Below, piece by piece: positions 1 through 12,231 of a stretch of DNA of 64,000 bases. The position numbers and the translations under genes are program-made. The notes below the pieces were generated by a model. The model was not told where the DNA came from, made no database searches, and was given only the letters and a program-made list of their open reading frames with translations. The stretch comes from Cubamyces lactineus (taxonomy: Eukaryota > Basidiomycota > Agaricomycetes > Polyporales > Polyporaceae): positions 980,001-1,044,000 of the forward strand of contig JACDTU010000005.1 of the NCBI GenBank assembly GCA_022376465.1. The letters run 5' to 3'. Numbering within the stretch: the first letter of the stretch is position 1; each line of letters starts with the position of its first letter.

Positions 1-815
1 AATCGTAGAATGAAGATTACTGCATGAATACGAGGCACTGATTAGTATACTGGACGAGGCATGCCGCGAGAGCGCAGGTCAGGGCACGCACGTCCCACAA
101 CTGTTGCAGTGAAGATCTTGAGCACTTCCGGATACAGAACGTAACGTTGGCAGGCAGCCTTGGACCATGAAGGATCGTGGAATGCTGTACGGGGACAAAC
201 AGCGCGCCGCGCGTGCGTACACAACGACGTCAGTGAGTGCTGGGGCGGGAAGACGCGCGAGACGCGTGGCCGACGCGTTTACGTACAGACGATAATGACA
301 ATGTAGCCCAGGGGCGAGAGGTAGCGGTTCTAGTGTCGATTCGCCATGTTAGACTTGCAGAGTGGAGAGCTCGGGAAGAGAGGTGCTAACCAGGAACCAT
401 AGGACGGTAGCCCCGGTAAAGCGCTGCTTCCAGATCTTCTCGACCTCGTCGCCAAAAGTGATGGCGATGTCGTAGAAGAGCATCACTGCAGAGGAGAGGA
501 AAGCACGTCAGTTTATGCCGCACTAATCGTATGTCTCAGACGCGACGCTTTCCCCGACGACGCGCGGCGACTCGCTAACACGTACCGCAAGAAGCGAGCG
601 AGAACATCTTGGCGGCCGTCCTAGAGTGCGGGGGAGAGGTGCGATCAGCGATTGAGTTAAGAGTGGAAGGCACCGCGCGCAGCCCGCGGACGGCGATCCC
701 GCAGGACACATCCGTCGAGTAAGCTATCCCGGGCGAGCGAGCTGTGGCACGAGTGTACTCACAGATGTTCAGCAGCGGTGGCAAGCTGCGCGGGAGAGAG
801 TTGCTCTGCGCTCAT
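1..815 (-). CDS. DUF6533 family membrane protein, copy 1 (cut by the left window edge)
   Basis: A multi-exon minus-strand gene of the DUF6533 family, putative membrane proteins common in Agaricomycetes with no established function. The start ATG at 813-815 opens MSAEQLSPAQLATAAEHL (exon 763-815). Later exons give a TAAKMFSLASCG segment and the family signature (YDIAITFGDEVEKIWKQRF). After these come NRYLSPLGYIV and DPSWSKAACQRYVLYPEVLK. The last visible exon starts IFILR at the window edge, so the remaining two thirds of the protein lie outside. Every visible exon has a counterpart with the same intron phase in the neighbour at 3272-5840, so the two are tandem duplicates. The N-terminus is shorter in the second exon than in copy 2. 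No break is seen in the visible part. Confidence 0.8.
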
Positions 816-3271
816 GATGGCGGCGGCTGCACACGCTGATCGTCCCGGCCTCGGGGAAGGCGGAGGGAGATTATAAGGGACGACTGCGGTGCGTCGAGCA
901 AGTCAGGCTCGGGGGGAAAGGAGGAGATAAAGGAAGGAGAGAGGGGGAGGGTGCGGCGTGGGGGCGAACGCTGAATGAAGGGAGGAGGGAGGGAGGCGAC
1001 CCGAGCGGGCTGGGAGCGTTCCATCCGGGTGCTAATTGAGGGCGGGCGGGGAAGGCGTCGACGAATTTGTGCGCGAATATTCAAGCCCCTCCAGTTAATC
1101 TGACGGACAAATCCACGGGGCCAGCTTCCACAGTTCGGAATACATATCACACTCCTCCTCGTACCAGTACTCACGTGGCCGTGTCCCTGGCCAGCGCGAC
1201 TCACGGCGAACCAGCGTCCTCCACCCATCTTGGCACTCCCATCAACGCGGTCAATTCAGTTCCTGGTCGCCCGTATCCATCAGCGCAGCCAATCCCTCAT
1301 CATCCTGCGCCAATCGATACAACACCCACCCGGGGCAGCGCCCACACTTCTACGTTCATACTTTACGTCCGAGAATGTGGAGGCGAGACAGAAGACAGAG
1401 TTAATCCTGTCTCAATGTTCTCTGTCCTGTATGGAATGCAGCGCAATGGACGGCACATACCAAGCTCCTGTCCTCCGCCATCGACGTCCTCCGTTGCCAA
1501 GTAAGCCTTGCACTGCACGCGCCTCCAATCCAAATCGCGACATATCCACAGGTACAAGGCCCATCGCCTCTGGATCTATGTTCATCACTCCTCCTTGAGC
1601 GCAACACGGACGATCGGGAGCAGATGACGGTGGGGGCCAAATCATTCATCCTCGGACTGATCCAGGCTCTCCCGCGTCCCACCCAGTACAGACGTCGAGC
1701 TTGAATTCCTCCCTCTCGGCACATCCATCCCCGCCACGCACTCAGAATTCCGTGTGCGTTCTGGCAGCCACGCGTCCGGCCTCGGGACCCATTCATACAG
1801 AACTTTCATAATGCCAGCACGCCGCACAACGCCGCTGATCTTCCTGCGCCAAATGCTTGTCTGCTTACGACACCGCCGCCCCATCTCGCCCGCACGACGC
1901 ACATGCCAGAGGCGCGGGTTTTACGGACGAGGTAAGCTAGAGCCTAATACAATACGTACGTGTCGAGTCTGGACGTCGGCAAGCCCGGCCAGAAACCGCG
2001 AAGGGCGGAACTGGAAGGCTGGAAGGAATGCAAAGTGGCAACATTCGAATCTCGCAGTCGGCATGCGCACGGATTTTGCAAGCAAGCAAGTAGCCGGCAA
2101 CGTCGACGTCGGGGACGAGACGCAACCCCCCGTCGTTTCAAGCTTCCTTCGAAGGCTAAAGTGACGAGAGCCTGACGCACAGCGACAGTAAGAAGCCAGA
2201 GAAGATCGCTGCTCGCCCGTTCGCGGCGTGGTTCCATTCAGCCGCTGCCTCGCCAAGTTGGGCATCCACGTCCGCCTGCGTCTAAGTATGTTACGATGCT
2301 ACGATGCAGCTGAACATGGGAGGATACGCCGATGCGGCCCATTATAGAGCAGCGATAACGCCCAGGCACTACAAAAAGCGTGAGTGTGTATCAAATATCG
2401 TGGTGTAGCGAGAGATGGAAGATCAGGCTCACCGCGCGCCGCAGTAGCAGCAACAGGCATGCACGCTGCACGCGTCCACTCACATACCAACTTCAGCAAG
2501 AACGAGTGTAGTTCGGTGCCGCCGGGGATGATGGACTTTGCAAACGCTACGGATGGACATCATGGATCAGATCCGAGGTGGCGAGGAAGAGCAGAGATTC
2601 GGAGCAGGGAAGGGTGTGAACATGTGCATCGGCACGGAGATCAAGACACACTTTCAAGATCAAGAACATGTTCGGAGGTATTACGGTAGTGGAATCGGTC
2701 CGGACGCGGGTTCGCAGGCTCGTTCAACGACGTAAGTGCTCACGAGGTCATCCACAGTCATAGTAATTGCAGGCAAAAGCTGAGGCTTCGTGCTGAGCGT
2801 AGTAACTTGCATGGTTGTTTCAACAGTTGAAGTGCTCATTGAGTTACAGCAGGTGCCTTTGAAATGAGCGTAAGTGCTTGCTCCGCGAACACCGGACACT
2901 AGACAGGCTCCATACTCACCGCCAGCATATAGCCTCCGAGCCCGGCTTCTCATATTGGCAAATGTCAGCGACGTCGACGGAAAGTGCCCTTCTCTGCCAC
3001 ATACGCCCACCCGTACGGCCATACAGTGGTCGACGTTTGCATATTTCGGTCTTACCTTGTGCCCACCACAACCCCAGGAGAACCTCGCCCCCCGAACGGC
3101 ACGTAATAGCCCCACCTTCGCAGACACGGTGGTGCAACAGCAGCTTCTATCCCTTCAAGACCCGAGCCTCGCAGTCTATATCATACACTCGACGCAGCTG
3201 CGTGCCCGCGCGCAGGGTCGGTTCCCTATTTGAGTAGCACAAAGGGAACATTATGTTATTGTTACAGCTTC
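816..3271. other. Intergenic region between the two DUF6533 genes
   Basis: About 2.4 kb without a gene that I can support. It should hold the promoter of copy 1 (right side of that gene) and the 3' flank of copy 2. A purine-rich stretch (about 900-1050) lies just upstream of copy 1. On the minus strand it reads pyrimidine-rich, as is common in fungal 5' regions. Around 2700-3230 there are several donor-like sites, for example on the minus strand near 3053, but no recognisable protein. Confidence 0.4.
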
Positions 3272-5840
3272 CTAGTCCCGATTCACATTAACGCCTAGCC
3301 TCCAGGACGAAGGCGGCGTCCAGGATCGACGCGCGGCATACGCTGACCATCCCGCCCGAGAAGGCGGGCGGGGCGCGGGCGGAGGAAGAGCGGCCTGCGA
3401 AGGTGCGGACGGATCTAGCTCTAGCAAGTCCGGGGACGTAGGCCTAGATGGTGGAATTTCGAACTCGCTGGAGCTCGGCGAAGACGGACGAGCAGAACGT
3501 GAATGGCGCGCAGAAGAGGAGTGGGGCGCGTGTAGATGCGAGGGCTCAGACGGTCGCGCGCGCCAGGAGAGTGGGGAACGGGGGCGGTAGGTGAACCCGA
3601 ACGGGCGCGACGGTGGAGGCAGTGGTGGCGGGTCGTCGACCCTGACGACTTCCTCTTCTGTGACCTGCACGACGAGTCTGGCTGGCAGCGAGCGTGTGTG
3701 GTCTGTGGCCTGTTGTCCTCCGGAGCCTGGCGAGCGAGGACTGCGTAGGCCTAGCAGACGAGGGAGCAGAGGGCTTTGGGGTACCAAGCCCTTGTTAGGT
3801 CGCGGTGAGGTCTCTAGCTCGTCTGTCGGCGACATGCCGCCCGAAGCTTTCAGGTCCGCAAGCGGATAACCGCGCTCGACATCGTCTACATCATACGGGA
3901 CTTCGTCTTCAAACATATCGCGGGGCTCCTCGTCGACACCGTCAAGCTCGTGCCCATGGTCGTGTTCATCGTGCTCGAACGTCAAGACAGGTGCACCAAG
4001 GTTCCCGATGATGCTCGACTCGAGCGTCTTCCTCCCTGACACGACATCCCGGGCCGTCGTCGTAGTCGCAGTCGTCATCGTCTGCAAATGGTGCGTCGTG
4101 AGGATTGTGCCGCTGCGGTTGAGCCGGCCGCTACTGGAGAAGCTACGCATAACAGGTCTGCGCCGCAGGACCTCAGTACGGAGGTTGAGCATCAGCCGTG
4201 AGACCATGAGGCTGGTGATCCTGGATCGTCGGGGATAGGACATCAGGATGGCAGCGTACGGAGAGGGGTAACCGGACGTACAGAGTACTGAAAGAGGCAT
4301 TGATGACCTTGAGGTCGGGCTATAGGTTGCGGCGTCAGTCGTCATCCATGATAACCTGAAGTGTGAGCATCCCGAGCCTGCACACTCACCGTAGCGAACT
4401 GTTCGAGTGTTTAGTATGCGCCTGGCCCATACATTAAGGTAACTGAGAACGTACAATGAATATCAGAACCGTAACTAGGTTAGACGCAAATATCGCAGTG
4501 AAATACATGACCCCTGAAAGATTATGACGAACATCAGCGCGTTGCCACAACAGCCATACAGTGCAGACCCAAAACTAGAAACTCACCATCGCGCATGATG
4601 ACAGTGATCAGGGATTGTGCTTCGCCGATAACCGTGCGTCGATAGAGCGTAATAGTACGATATATCGTCGCGAAGAAGATAACAGAGTCTGCGAGCGTCG
4701 CACATGAGCGACTCTCCCAATGGAATGAGGGCGAACCCAGGATGACTACCAAACACGAGCTCTGCTACCCATGTATAGAAGATGCGGTCCCCCCTGTGAA
4801 GGTGAGCATGAGCATGAGCAAAGACGAAGTGCAGAACAGCGGCCGCCATGATGGACCCGAGCCGTCATTGTAGGCAATATCACAGTACTCACGGCGAGGA
4901 TCTTCCGGTGAGTATACACCCAACGAAGCCTGACGACGGATCACACCATGAGTGGAGACGGAGAAGACGAGACAGGCACCGAAGACGCACCTGGTGGGAG
5001 TTCGAGCATAGTGCCGTCCGTGAATGCCCACTAATGTGAAAAGTGTGCCCTGTGAGCAATACGCCCGGAACGTCACGGATCACTAGCACTCACAATCTTG
5101 ACCGCGAGCTCTGCGGCGAGCAGTCCCCCGAAGCCGTATAAGATCGCGGTTCGCTTGGCGTAGATCGAGTACAGGCGCAGTATGAAGATGACTGCGCCGC
5201 GAGCGCGCATGTAAGCACTCATTCGGACAGAAAATGTCATAGAATGGGCATACTTCCGACTGCGGTGGCTGTGAACACCTTGAGGACTTCCGGGTACAAG
5301 ACATAGCGTTGGCAGGTGGCCTTGGACCATCCAGGATCCTGAAAGGCTGTGCAAGGCACCGTAAGGTCAGTTACCGCGGCGTGAACTTTCGTGATGTCCG
5401 TGCAGAGCAGCACGCACAGACAATGACCACGATGTACCCAAGGGGCGAAAGGTAACGATTCTACAGCAATCCACCATCAGCTCAGGAGAGGGACCTTGCT
5501 TAGCTGCGATCAGAAGGGTGGTGCACTTACGAGGAACCAAAGGACTGTGGCACCTGTGAAGCGCTGCTTCCAGATTTTCTCGACCTCGTCGCCGAAAGTG
5601 ATGGCGATGTCGTAGAAAAGCATAACTGTGTGATTGATGTTAGGATACGAATACGGGTACAGACCGGATTGCCGCTGCACGTGCGCGTGCTACTCACCAC
5701 ACGATGCCAACGAGTACATCTTTGCGGCCATTCTGACGATGAAGATGCTGAGTATCACACTACCTAATTACCCTGGCCTCAAGAGACACAACTCACAGAT
5801 GCTCGGCAGTGGTCGCGAGTTGTTCGGGAGTGTACTGCAT
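3272..5840 (-). CDS. DUF6533 family membrane protein, copy 2, with long C-terminal tail
   Basis: A 13-exon model on the minus strand that stays in frame throughout (563 aa). Exons: 5797-5840, 5698-5747, 5531-5625, 5418-5460, 5254-5346, 5094-5191, 4991-5030, 4893-4929, 4750-4793, 4587-4688, 4455-4513, 4282-4319, 3272-4220. The DUF6533 signature (MLFYDIAITFGDEVEKIWKQ) sits near residue 35. It is followed by several hydrophobic membrane segments, for example VMYFTAIFASNLVTVLIFI and SVIFFATIYRTITLYRR. The short WAFTDGT loop and the closing LMVSRLMLNLR are usual for the family. After that the last exon adds about 300 residues, first acidic (DEHDHGHELDGVDEEP) and then Pro/Ser/Arg-rich, presumably cytosolic and disordered. 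The function of the family is unknown. The gene is the tandem partner of the one at 1-815. Confidence 0.85.
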
Positions 5841-7511
5841 TATGTTCATCGTGCGTTACGCTTTGAGTCCTGTCCTCGCAGGACAAAAGAGGGAAGAGGG
5901 ACGAGCTCAGAGAGCACGAACGTGTACGATGCTGGACGCGAGGGAGTGACGAGGGAGCAGGGACCCTGACGAGCTGGTAGCGTTCCACCATGCAGGCTCT
6001 TAGGCAGGCAGTCGAGGGAAGGGCGCGACGGGTGCTCTCCACGGTATTTCAGGCCCCATAGAGCTGTCCTTGATCTGACGCATTCCGAGTACACGCAGCG
6101 GGTTCGACGCCCAGCGCTGTCGGATGCATCACGGGTGGTCCCGCACGCCCCCACATGCAGAACATCACGCCGCAGAGCTGTTCGTGCGCGCGCGCGCGCC
6201 TGGGCTCCGACCGCCCCTGGGGAGGGAGCCGTGGACACCGTGGGTGCGCACTTGGCACTCCCATCGGTCGTTCCCCCATCGAGCATTTAGTTCGCCAGGG
6301 CACACACCGGCAGCGTCCCGTGGCCCACCGCATTGGTGCGTCCCGCACCCACGACTCTGGTCGGCACAGGTCTTCCGACTGGCGATGCCGAAGGATGGGG
6401 AGAAGATGCACTTTCCACATCTCCAGCTTCATGGGATGGCCGGACACGTATATTTGCAGAAAGGGCCCGTGCCGATAAATAGCACATGGCGAACCCAAGG
6501 AAGTGCGACACACCTGAAAGCTATACAGCAAATCTCCAAGCGAATTGTAGGAAGATGCATGCTCACGGAGGGCCGAAACGTTAGTGGTTCTGTAACGTTG
6601 ATGTGAATGAAACCAGTGGACGATCATGAACACTCACTGAGGAAGTAGGGGTAAAGATAGAGCAACACCTGTGGGACTTCGCTCGCAAGTATGGAAGGCA
6701 AACTGGTCCCGTCTCATGCTAACCCATTTGGCGGGCGCTCCTCCGGTGATACGTCTGCAGTCGCTACACTGTGGGCCACTAGAGAAGCTGGAGGCTGCTG
6801 CATGGACACAGATACGTAAATGATGATTGTGCTGAGGAACCGTGTATCTATGACTTGAGCTTGCTCATCTGAGTGCATGAGGAGCGCTGAAAACAGGGAC
6901 CCACAAAAGCTACACTGCCTCACTTCGGGACCAATGAAATGAATGGAACCCAAATGAAAGCGGAGCACTGAGCACTGAAGTCTTGAGAACCCGAACTGTG
7001 CCTTGAGGTTGGAGAGTGTCAGGGCATGGTTATAGATAACTCGGCGCGTGGCGTTGAGACGATAGACGGGTCATCGAGTGCGGACAACTACAGCTGCGCA
7101 CTGGTCGCGGCTGATATGCGCAGCTATTGAAACTTCGATGTTTCTTGTGAGCCCGCGAGAGATGGGAAGATACCCGCTGCAAGAGCGGGAGCGGGCGACG
7201 AGACGACCACTCGCCCAGCTTTCGAGTCGGTCATCGTCACTGTGACGCGGTACAAGCTCCAGGACGTTGCGATCGACACCCGTAGGAGCCCAGTCAGCCA
7301 CAGAATATCCATGCTGCTGGTCGTCCCCGTTGGCCGCTGCTACAACCCAGCCTCATCGTCAGCCGCGACGAGCAGAATGTAAAAGACAGCGGGTGCGGGA
7401 CTGAGGAAAGGATCCTCTTCCCCTCCGCTTTTCCATCCCCCTCCTTCTTGGCAAGCGCACTCTGCCGCCTATCCGCTCCTTCCACACCACGCCGGCACAT
7501 ACATTTGCAAG
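5841..7511. other. Intergenic region, no supported gene
   Basis: About 1.7 kb between divergent genes: the DUF6533 copy 2 promoter on the left and the promoter of the 7512 gene on the right. A GC dinucleotide run lies near 6187-6198. On the minus strand, 6540-6720 has two exon-like pieces beside GTGAGT and GTGTGT donors, but I could not join them into a recognisable protein. Confidence 0.35.
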
Positions 7512-8182
7512 ATGGTTGAATACCACCTCGGACTCACCCCAGGTACGCCTTGCACGATCCACGTGGGAGGTAGCGGAGGGCTGACTGGCGACGTGGATAT
7601 CGTCTGACAGGCGTCATCGTCGGCCTCATCCTCATCCTCCTCGTCCTCACCGCCATGCTGGTCTCGACAATCGTGGTCGTCTGGCGCTCTCGCCCCGCCG
7701 CGCTCGCACGCGCACAACAGAAACAGCACGAGCTCCGATTGAAAGAGGCCGCCGCAGCAGCAGCAGCCTCTGACAAGGACCTCGAGAGCGGACCTATCTC
7801 CACCCCGCTACCGGCAGGCATTTTGAAGAAAGTCCTCTCACAGCTTTCGAGTGAGTCGTCGCCCAGCAGCCGCAGTCATGAAAGCGAAGGCGAAGGCGAC
7901 CACGAGGAAGACGAGGAGGAGCCCACCACCCCGGACCTGCATACTCCACGGCTTCCCGGGTCGGTCAGCAACTCGCCATCGACGGTCAATGTGATCATCT
8001 CCCCGTCAGTTCCGCATCTCTTCAAGCTCGCCCCAGACGGCGCGGGAGGAGTCGAGGTACGCGTGACACCACCGACGCCGTCACAATCAATGGCCGCGCT
8101 CAAAGGTGAACGACGCGTCCGCTTCGAGACGCTTGCGGGCATGCAGGGCGAACACCACGAGTCTGTCTGGTGGTTCATCTGA
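7512..8182 (+). CDS. Single-pass membrane protein of unknown function
   Basis: Two exons (7512-7542 and 7611-8182) separated by a 68-base intron with a GTACGC donor and ACAG acceptor. The product is 200 aa. The first exon gives only MVEYHLGLTP. The second opens with one strongly hydrophobic helix (about residues 11-32, with a run of Leu/Ile/Val) followed by Arg, which predicts a short outside or luminal N-terminus and a cytosolic remainder. The cytosolic part has an Ala tract, a Ser-rich acidic stretch (EGEGDHEEDEEEP), TP motifs, and ends RVRFETLAGMQGEHHESVWWFI. I do not recognise the family. A conserved-looking RVRFETL motif near the C-terminus may be a docking or phosphorylation site, which is speculation. 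Confidence 0.65.
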
Positions 8183-8530
8183 CCGAGAAACTTGTCCCGA
8201 GAGCATGATGGAGAGGGCGAAGCCTGCGCATACGGAACCTGTAGGGAAGAGTGGTTTAGGTCTTGTCGAGTGCGCTTGTTTCGAGTACGCTTGTTTGACG
8301 TGGTTGCAACCGTCCAACGATTCACCGAAGTTTGGCTGTTTCTCGAAAATGTTCTACTGAACGTAACGGCTGCATCATTGGGCCTTCGGAGCGATCCACG
8401 CGTTACGAAATCGAAGAGGCTCAACTGTTGTCTGAAGGTCCTCGCCTCGGCGATCAACGCTGCGACGCAGATCCAGCAAGAGAATACGTACAGGCATCCA
8501 TCACACAAGCGTACGAGTGCATCCGGCGTC
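8183..8530. other. Short intergenic region between convergent genes
   Basis: Contains the 3' flanks of the membrane protein gene at 7512-8182 and of the cupin gene on the opposite strand. No further feature is seen. Confidence 0.4.
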
Positions 8531-8923
8531 CTACTCGCCAATCACATACGTGCACCCCTGCTTCCCCATCCATACCTCGTGTACCTTGCCGGCAGGGACG
8601 TCGATGCGTGCGCCAGGGCCGAAGGTTTCTTTCTTCCCGGGGTCATCCTCGGGATAGCACACGGTAAATTCTCCCGTGAGGATTAGATGTGTGGTGAGGC
8701 CGCCATGCTGATGCGGAGGGTAATGCGCGTTGCTATTCACATTCCAATCCAAAGCGGAGATATGGGAAAGCATAGTGAGACTTGTACTCATGCAGCCACA
8801 GGGCGATCGGCGGAGTTGAGTGGAGGTGTACGATACTCACGGGCCATCTGTCCAAGTGTAGACGGTCGGGAAGCCCTAAGAGCGGACCTGAGCTTCGGCA
8901 TCCTGTCGAGAGAGCGAGGTCAT
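8531..8923 (-). pseudogene. Small cupin-domain protein gene with an in-frame stop codon
   Basis: Two exons (8841-8923 and 8531-8732) would encode a 94-aa cupin. The second exon carries the metal-binding cupin pattern: HYPPHQH, then GLTTHLILTGEFTV, then a Pro/Gly/Glu turn and VPAGKVHEVWMG, ending CTYVIGE. The first exon reads MTSLSRQDAEAQVRS, then a TAG codon (8876-8878), then GFPTVYTWTDGP, which continues the domain in frame. At the TAG the family would be expected to have a Leu codon, so one T-to-A change in TTG would explain it. Either the gene is dead, or an unseen upstream exon joins at the TTAG just before GGCTTC, using a possible GTCAGT donor near 8940. Metal and substrate are unknown. 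Confidence 0.6.
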
Positions 8924-9582
8924 GATTCTGCCGGTGACTGACGGGTGGTTCTACTCGGGGATGCGCAGAGGTAACCAGATGTCCAGGTAAATCCAGCAGA
9001 CGAAGTATGCCAGAGTAGAGCTGGTGAATTACTTTTGCGCGCAACAGTGGGATGATAGCAAGAAGCAAGGCGAGAAGGTCATTATGCATGGGTGACACTG
9101 GGTGTTGAATAGGCTCCACCGAAGGTTCCCGAGTCCCGAGAGCGTACTAGACAAGATCCTCGCAGCATCCAATCTTTGGACAACTGAACAAAGCAGCTTT
9201 CGTGTAGTGAATATTTTCGAGAACCATAGCCAGTCTGAAAGAGCTCCCTGCAGCGCAAGCGTGGTGAGAGAGGGAAGTCCAGATCTATGGGGACTTGGTG
9301 AAGGAAGGGCTCAGAGTCGCCGAGGTTCTGCCACAGCAGCAAGCGCCTAAATCAAGTAGCCACGTGATACAGGTCACCCTACGTGTCACATCTTCGATCG
9401 TCACACCAAAATTCAGAGGCGCTCACATCCGGACTGCAAAGTCGTGCACCAGCAACTGTTGAGCTCTGCCCAATCCGCCTGCAACACTTACCGGCCCCTT
9501 GTGCTCTGGCTGTTAGAGACTATCACGATTGAGCGACTGCAAGGGGTTGTAGCTTGGATCAACAGCCTGTGTAGAGCACGTC
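8924..9582. other. Intergenic region between divergent genes
   Basis: Holds the promoters of the cupin gene (minus) and the PinX1-like gene (plus). No clear TATA box or ORF is supported here. Confidence 0.4.
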
Positions 9583-11464
9583 ATGGGTCTCTCCGGCCGT
9601 AAAGTCAAGCAGCGCATCCCGAATGACCCGCGCAATCTTGCATGGGCTAATGGTGCGTATCTCTCTCCTTCGGACATGCCTCTCGCATTCATCCTGATGT
9701 ACAACTTCAGATGCGAACAAGTTCGGTGCTGCGTATCTCGCGAAGCTCGGCTGGGACCCCTCGCAGGGACTGGGTGTGTCGGGAGAGGGCCGCACGACCG
9801 CGATCTCCGTCACGCAGAAGCTCGACCTGCTCGGCATCGGCGCGGACCACCGCAACAGCGAACAGGGCATCGCGTGGAAGCAGAACAAGGACTTTGAGAA
9901 CCTGCTCAAGCGGCTGAATGCTGCGAACGGGAACGGCCAGGTGGGGGAGGAGGGGGAAGCTATGAAGGTCGATGGTTTCGTGCGCGCGGGGCCCGCTGCG
10001 GGCGCGGAGACTGTCACATCGCAAAAGGAGGAGAAAGAGGAGGGCGGGAGCGACGGAGAGGAGAAGAGCGATAAGAAGTCTAAGAAGAAGCGGAAGAAAG
10101 GTGCGGACGATGAGGAAGGCGAGGAGAGGAAGAAGAAACGGAAGAAGAGCAAGTCCTACGACGACCAGTCAGACACTGAGAAGGACAAGAAGAAGGACAA
10201 AAAGAAGAAGAAAAAGCGGGATGCCTCAGAGGAGCCTGCACCTCCGTCGACATCCAAGGCTGAGGCATCGCCAGCCCCGGCCCTAGCTGCCGCACCCGCT
10301 CCCCAGGCTGTCGTCAAGAGTAAATCGTGAGTGGCCTATTCAGTATATCCCCTCATCCTACACACCTTCCGCGCTGCTGCACGATGTCTCTATTGTCCTT
10401 CCGCATTTTCCAATCCACGATAGAGCGTGGGTGGTATCCTAACATATTTGCTCATCACCCACCCTCTTCACAGACTCCGCATCCACCGAGCCCGACACAT
10501 GGCCGCCAAAAACATCGCCTCCAAATCCGCCTCCGCCATCGCCGAGATCCTCGGAATCGCCCCTACCCCCTCCGCTTCCACCTCTGTCTCTGGGTCCGCC
10601 ACGCCCTCTCTCCCCGCTTTCTCCTCCGCGACGACCCCGTACCCATCCACGCCCTACGAGCCCGGCCCGAGCACGTCCGCATCGAGCTCGAGCTCGGGCG
10701 TTGCGACGCCTGCCAACGACGCGCTGAAGCTCCAGGACTTGACGGTCTCGAGCAAGAGCGTCATGGACTACTTCAAGGAGAAGCTCGCTGCGAAGAGCAA
10801 TGCACACTCCGGCACGTCTTCCCCTGCTGCAGCTCCAAGCTCTCAGCAGCAGACGAACGAGGACGAGGAGATGGACGACTACGCGGAACGCCCGCGTATG
10901 GGCATCGGTGCATCCCGATTACGCGTGGAGGTCTCGAGAGCGGAAGAGGCGGACGCAGAGGAGAAGCAGCAACGGACAGGCCTGGGCGGGATCGGCAGCC
11001 GCGGCGGGATCCACTCGCACTTTGCGGCGATGTTCGCCAAGTCGTCGACGACGACCGTAATGGACACCATGGACGTTGCTGGCTCGCAGGCTCAGGTCCA
11101 GACGGAGACCAAGGTGGAGGTGGTGGAGGCTACTGTGCGGGAAGATGGGCCTACGGAGGAGTCGCCGAAGAAGAGCAAAGACAAGAAGGAGAAGAAGGAG
11201 AAGGAGCGCAAGAAGGACAAGAAAGAAAAGAAGGACAAGAAGGGGAAAGGCAAGGAGAAAGAGGTTGAAGAGCAGGTTGAGGATGGCGAGGCCGCCGCTG
11301 AGGCGGACGAGAAAGCTGAGCGCAAGCGGAGAAAAGAGGACAGGCGAAAGCAGCGAGAGGCAGAGGCGGCGAAGGGGGGTGCAGGCGTCGACGCTTCTCC
11401 GGACGCAGAAGGCAAAGAGGGCAAGCGGAAGAAGGACAAAAAGAAGAGCAAGGCGGAAAGCTAG
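9583..11464 (+). CDS. PXR1: PinX1/PXR1-type G-patch nucleolar protein
   Basis: Three exons (9583-9652, 9711-10326, 10474-11464) encode 558 aa. The opening MGLSGRKVKQRIPNDPRNLAW followed by a G-patch (about residues 24-72, with KFGAAYLAKLGWDPSQGLG and LDLLGIGADH) is diagnostic of PinX1/Pxr1. These proteins act in rRNA and snoRNA maturation in the nucleolus and can inhibit telomerase; Pxr1 stimulates the helicase Prp43. The middle carries HRARHMAAKNIASKSASAI and SVMDYFKEKLAAK, which match the conserved second block of fungal homologs. The rest is lysine/glutamate-rich low-complexity sequence in two large clusters, typical of nucleolar localisation. The protein is longer than yeast Pxr1 (about 270 aa) because of these low-complexity inserts. 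Confidence 0.9.
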
Positions 11465-12231
11465 CTCGTCGCTCAGATACCCCATGTCTAGATCTTTGTA
11501 CGTTCGATAGCATTGCACGTCGTTACCGATGCATCCTTCTGGCATCCATGCGCCACATTTCCAACCATCTGTTGCTCCTGTCGGTTACTTTGTACGGTGA
11601 GAAGAGGGGAATGCATTGCTTGCTCTATCCAAAAATACCATTCACATTGCATGCAACTCAGCCATCCCGAGAGAGCGAGTGCGCAGGTCGTCCGCTGCGC
11701 ATCAAAGCGTGCCGTCATCTAAAACCAGGGGGGTGTTGCGGGAGATCATAAGATAGAGAGGTAGTCATTAGAGGTCGTTAAATACCAACCGAGGAGAGGA
11801 CATATGGCAGACAGAGGAAGAGGACGAGAAGCGGAAGTAAAGGGAGGCTTATGTACATATGGCGTGCACGGGAGAGGAGGGAGAGGAGGGAGAAAGAGGG
11901 ATGTTGTAGAAGGAGGGTCGGGCGCTGTCGCGAGGCGCGGCAGGTGTGAGGACGAATAAGACGGGCGCGAGGAGCGAGCGGGAGAGGGAGAGGGAAACGG
12001 GAATGAATATCCAGGCGGGTTGCGCATAGAGGGGTGCGAGAGAAGGTCGAAAGAACCGAGATGCGAATTCCAGGATGCCGAGCCGAGCCAAGCAGGAGAG
12101 GAGGAAAGAGGATAGTAAAAGACAGGCACGCCGACGCGGAGGGTAGAACCGAGTCGGCGCCGCGCTCCGTCACCTACAACAATGCAAGGGGTACAATGCC
12201 GTTTTTGCTTATCTGCCATCGTTGCTGCTCA
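11465..12231. other. Intergenic region between convergent genes
   Basis: The 3' flanks of the PinX1-like gene and the FHA gene face each other here. Between about 11800 and 12120 the plus strand is purine-rich, so long open frames on the minus strand there are Ser/Pro/Leu-rich and look like composition artefacts. Confidence 0.4.

Noticed and set aside
11746..12219. Long minus-strand open frames downstream of the FHA gene
   Set aside because: Same C/T-rich composition effect; lies in the 3' flank with no family features.
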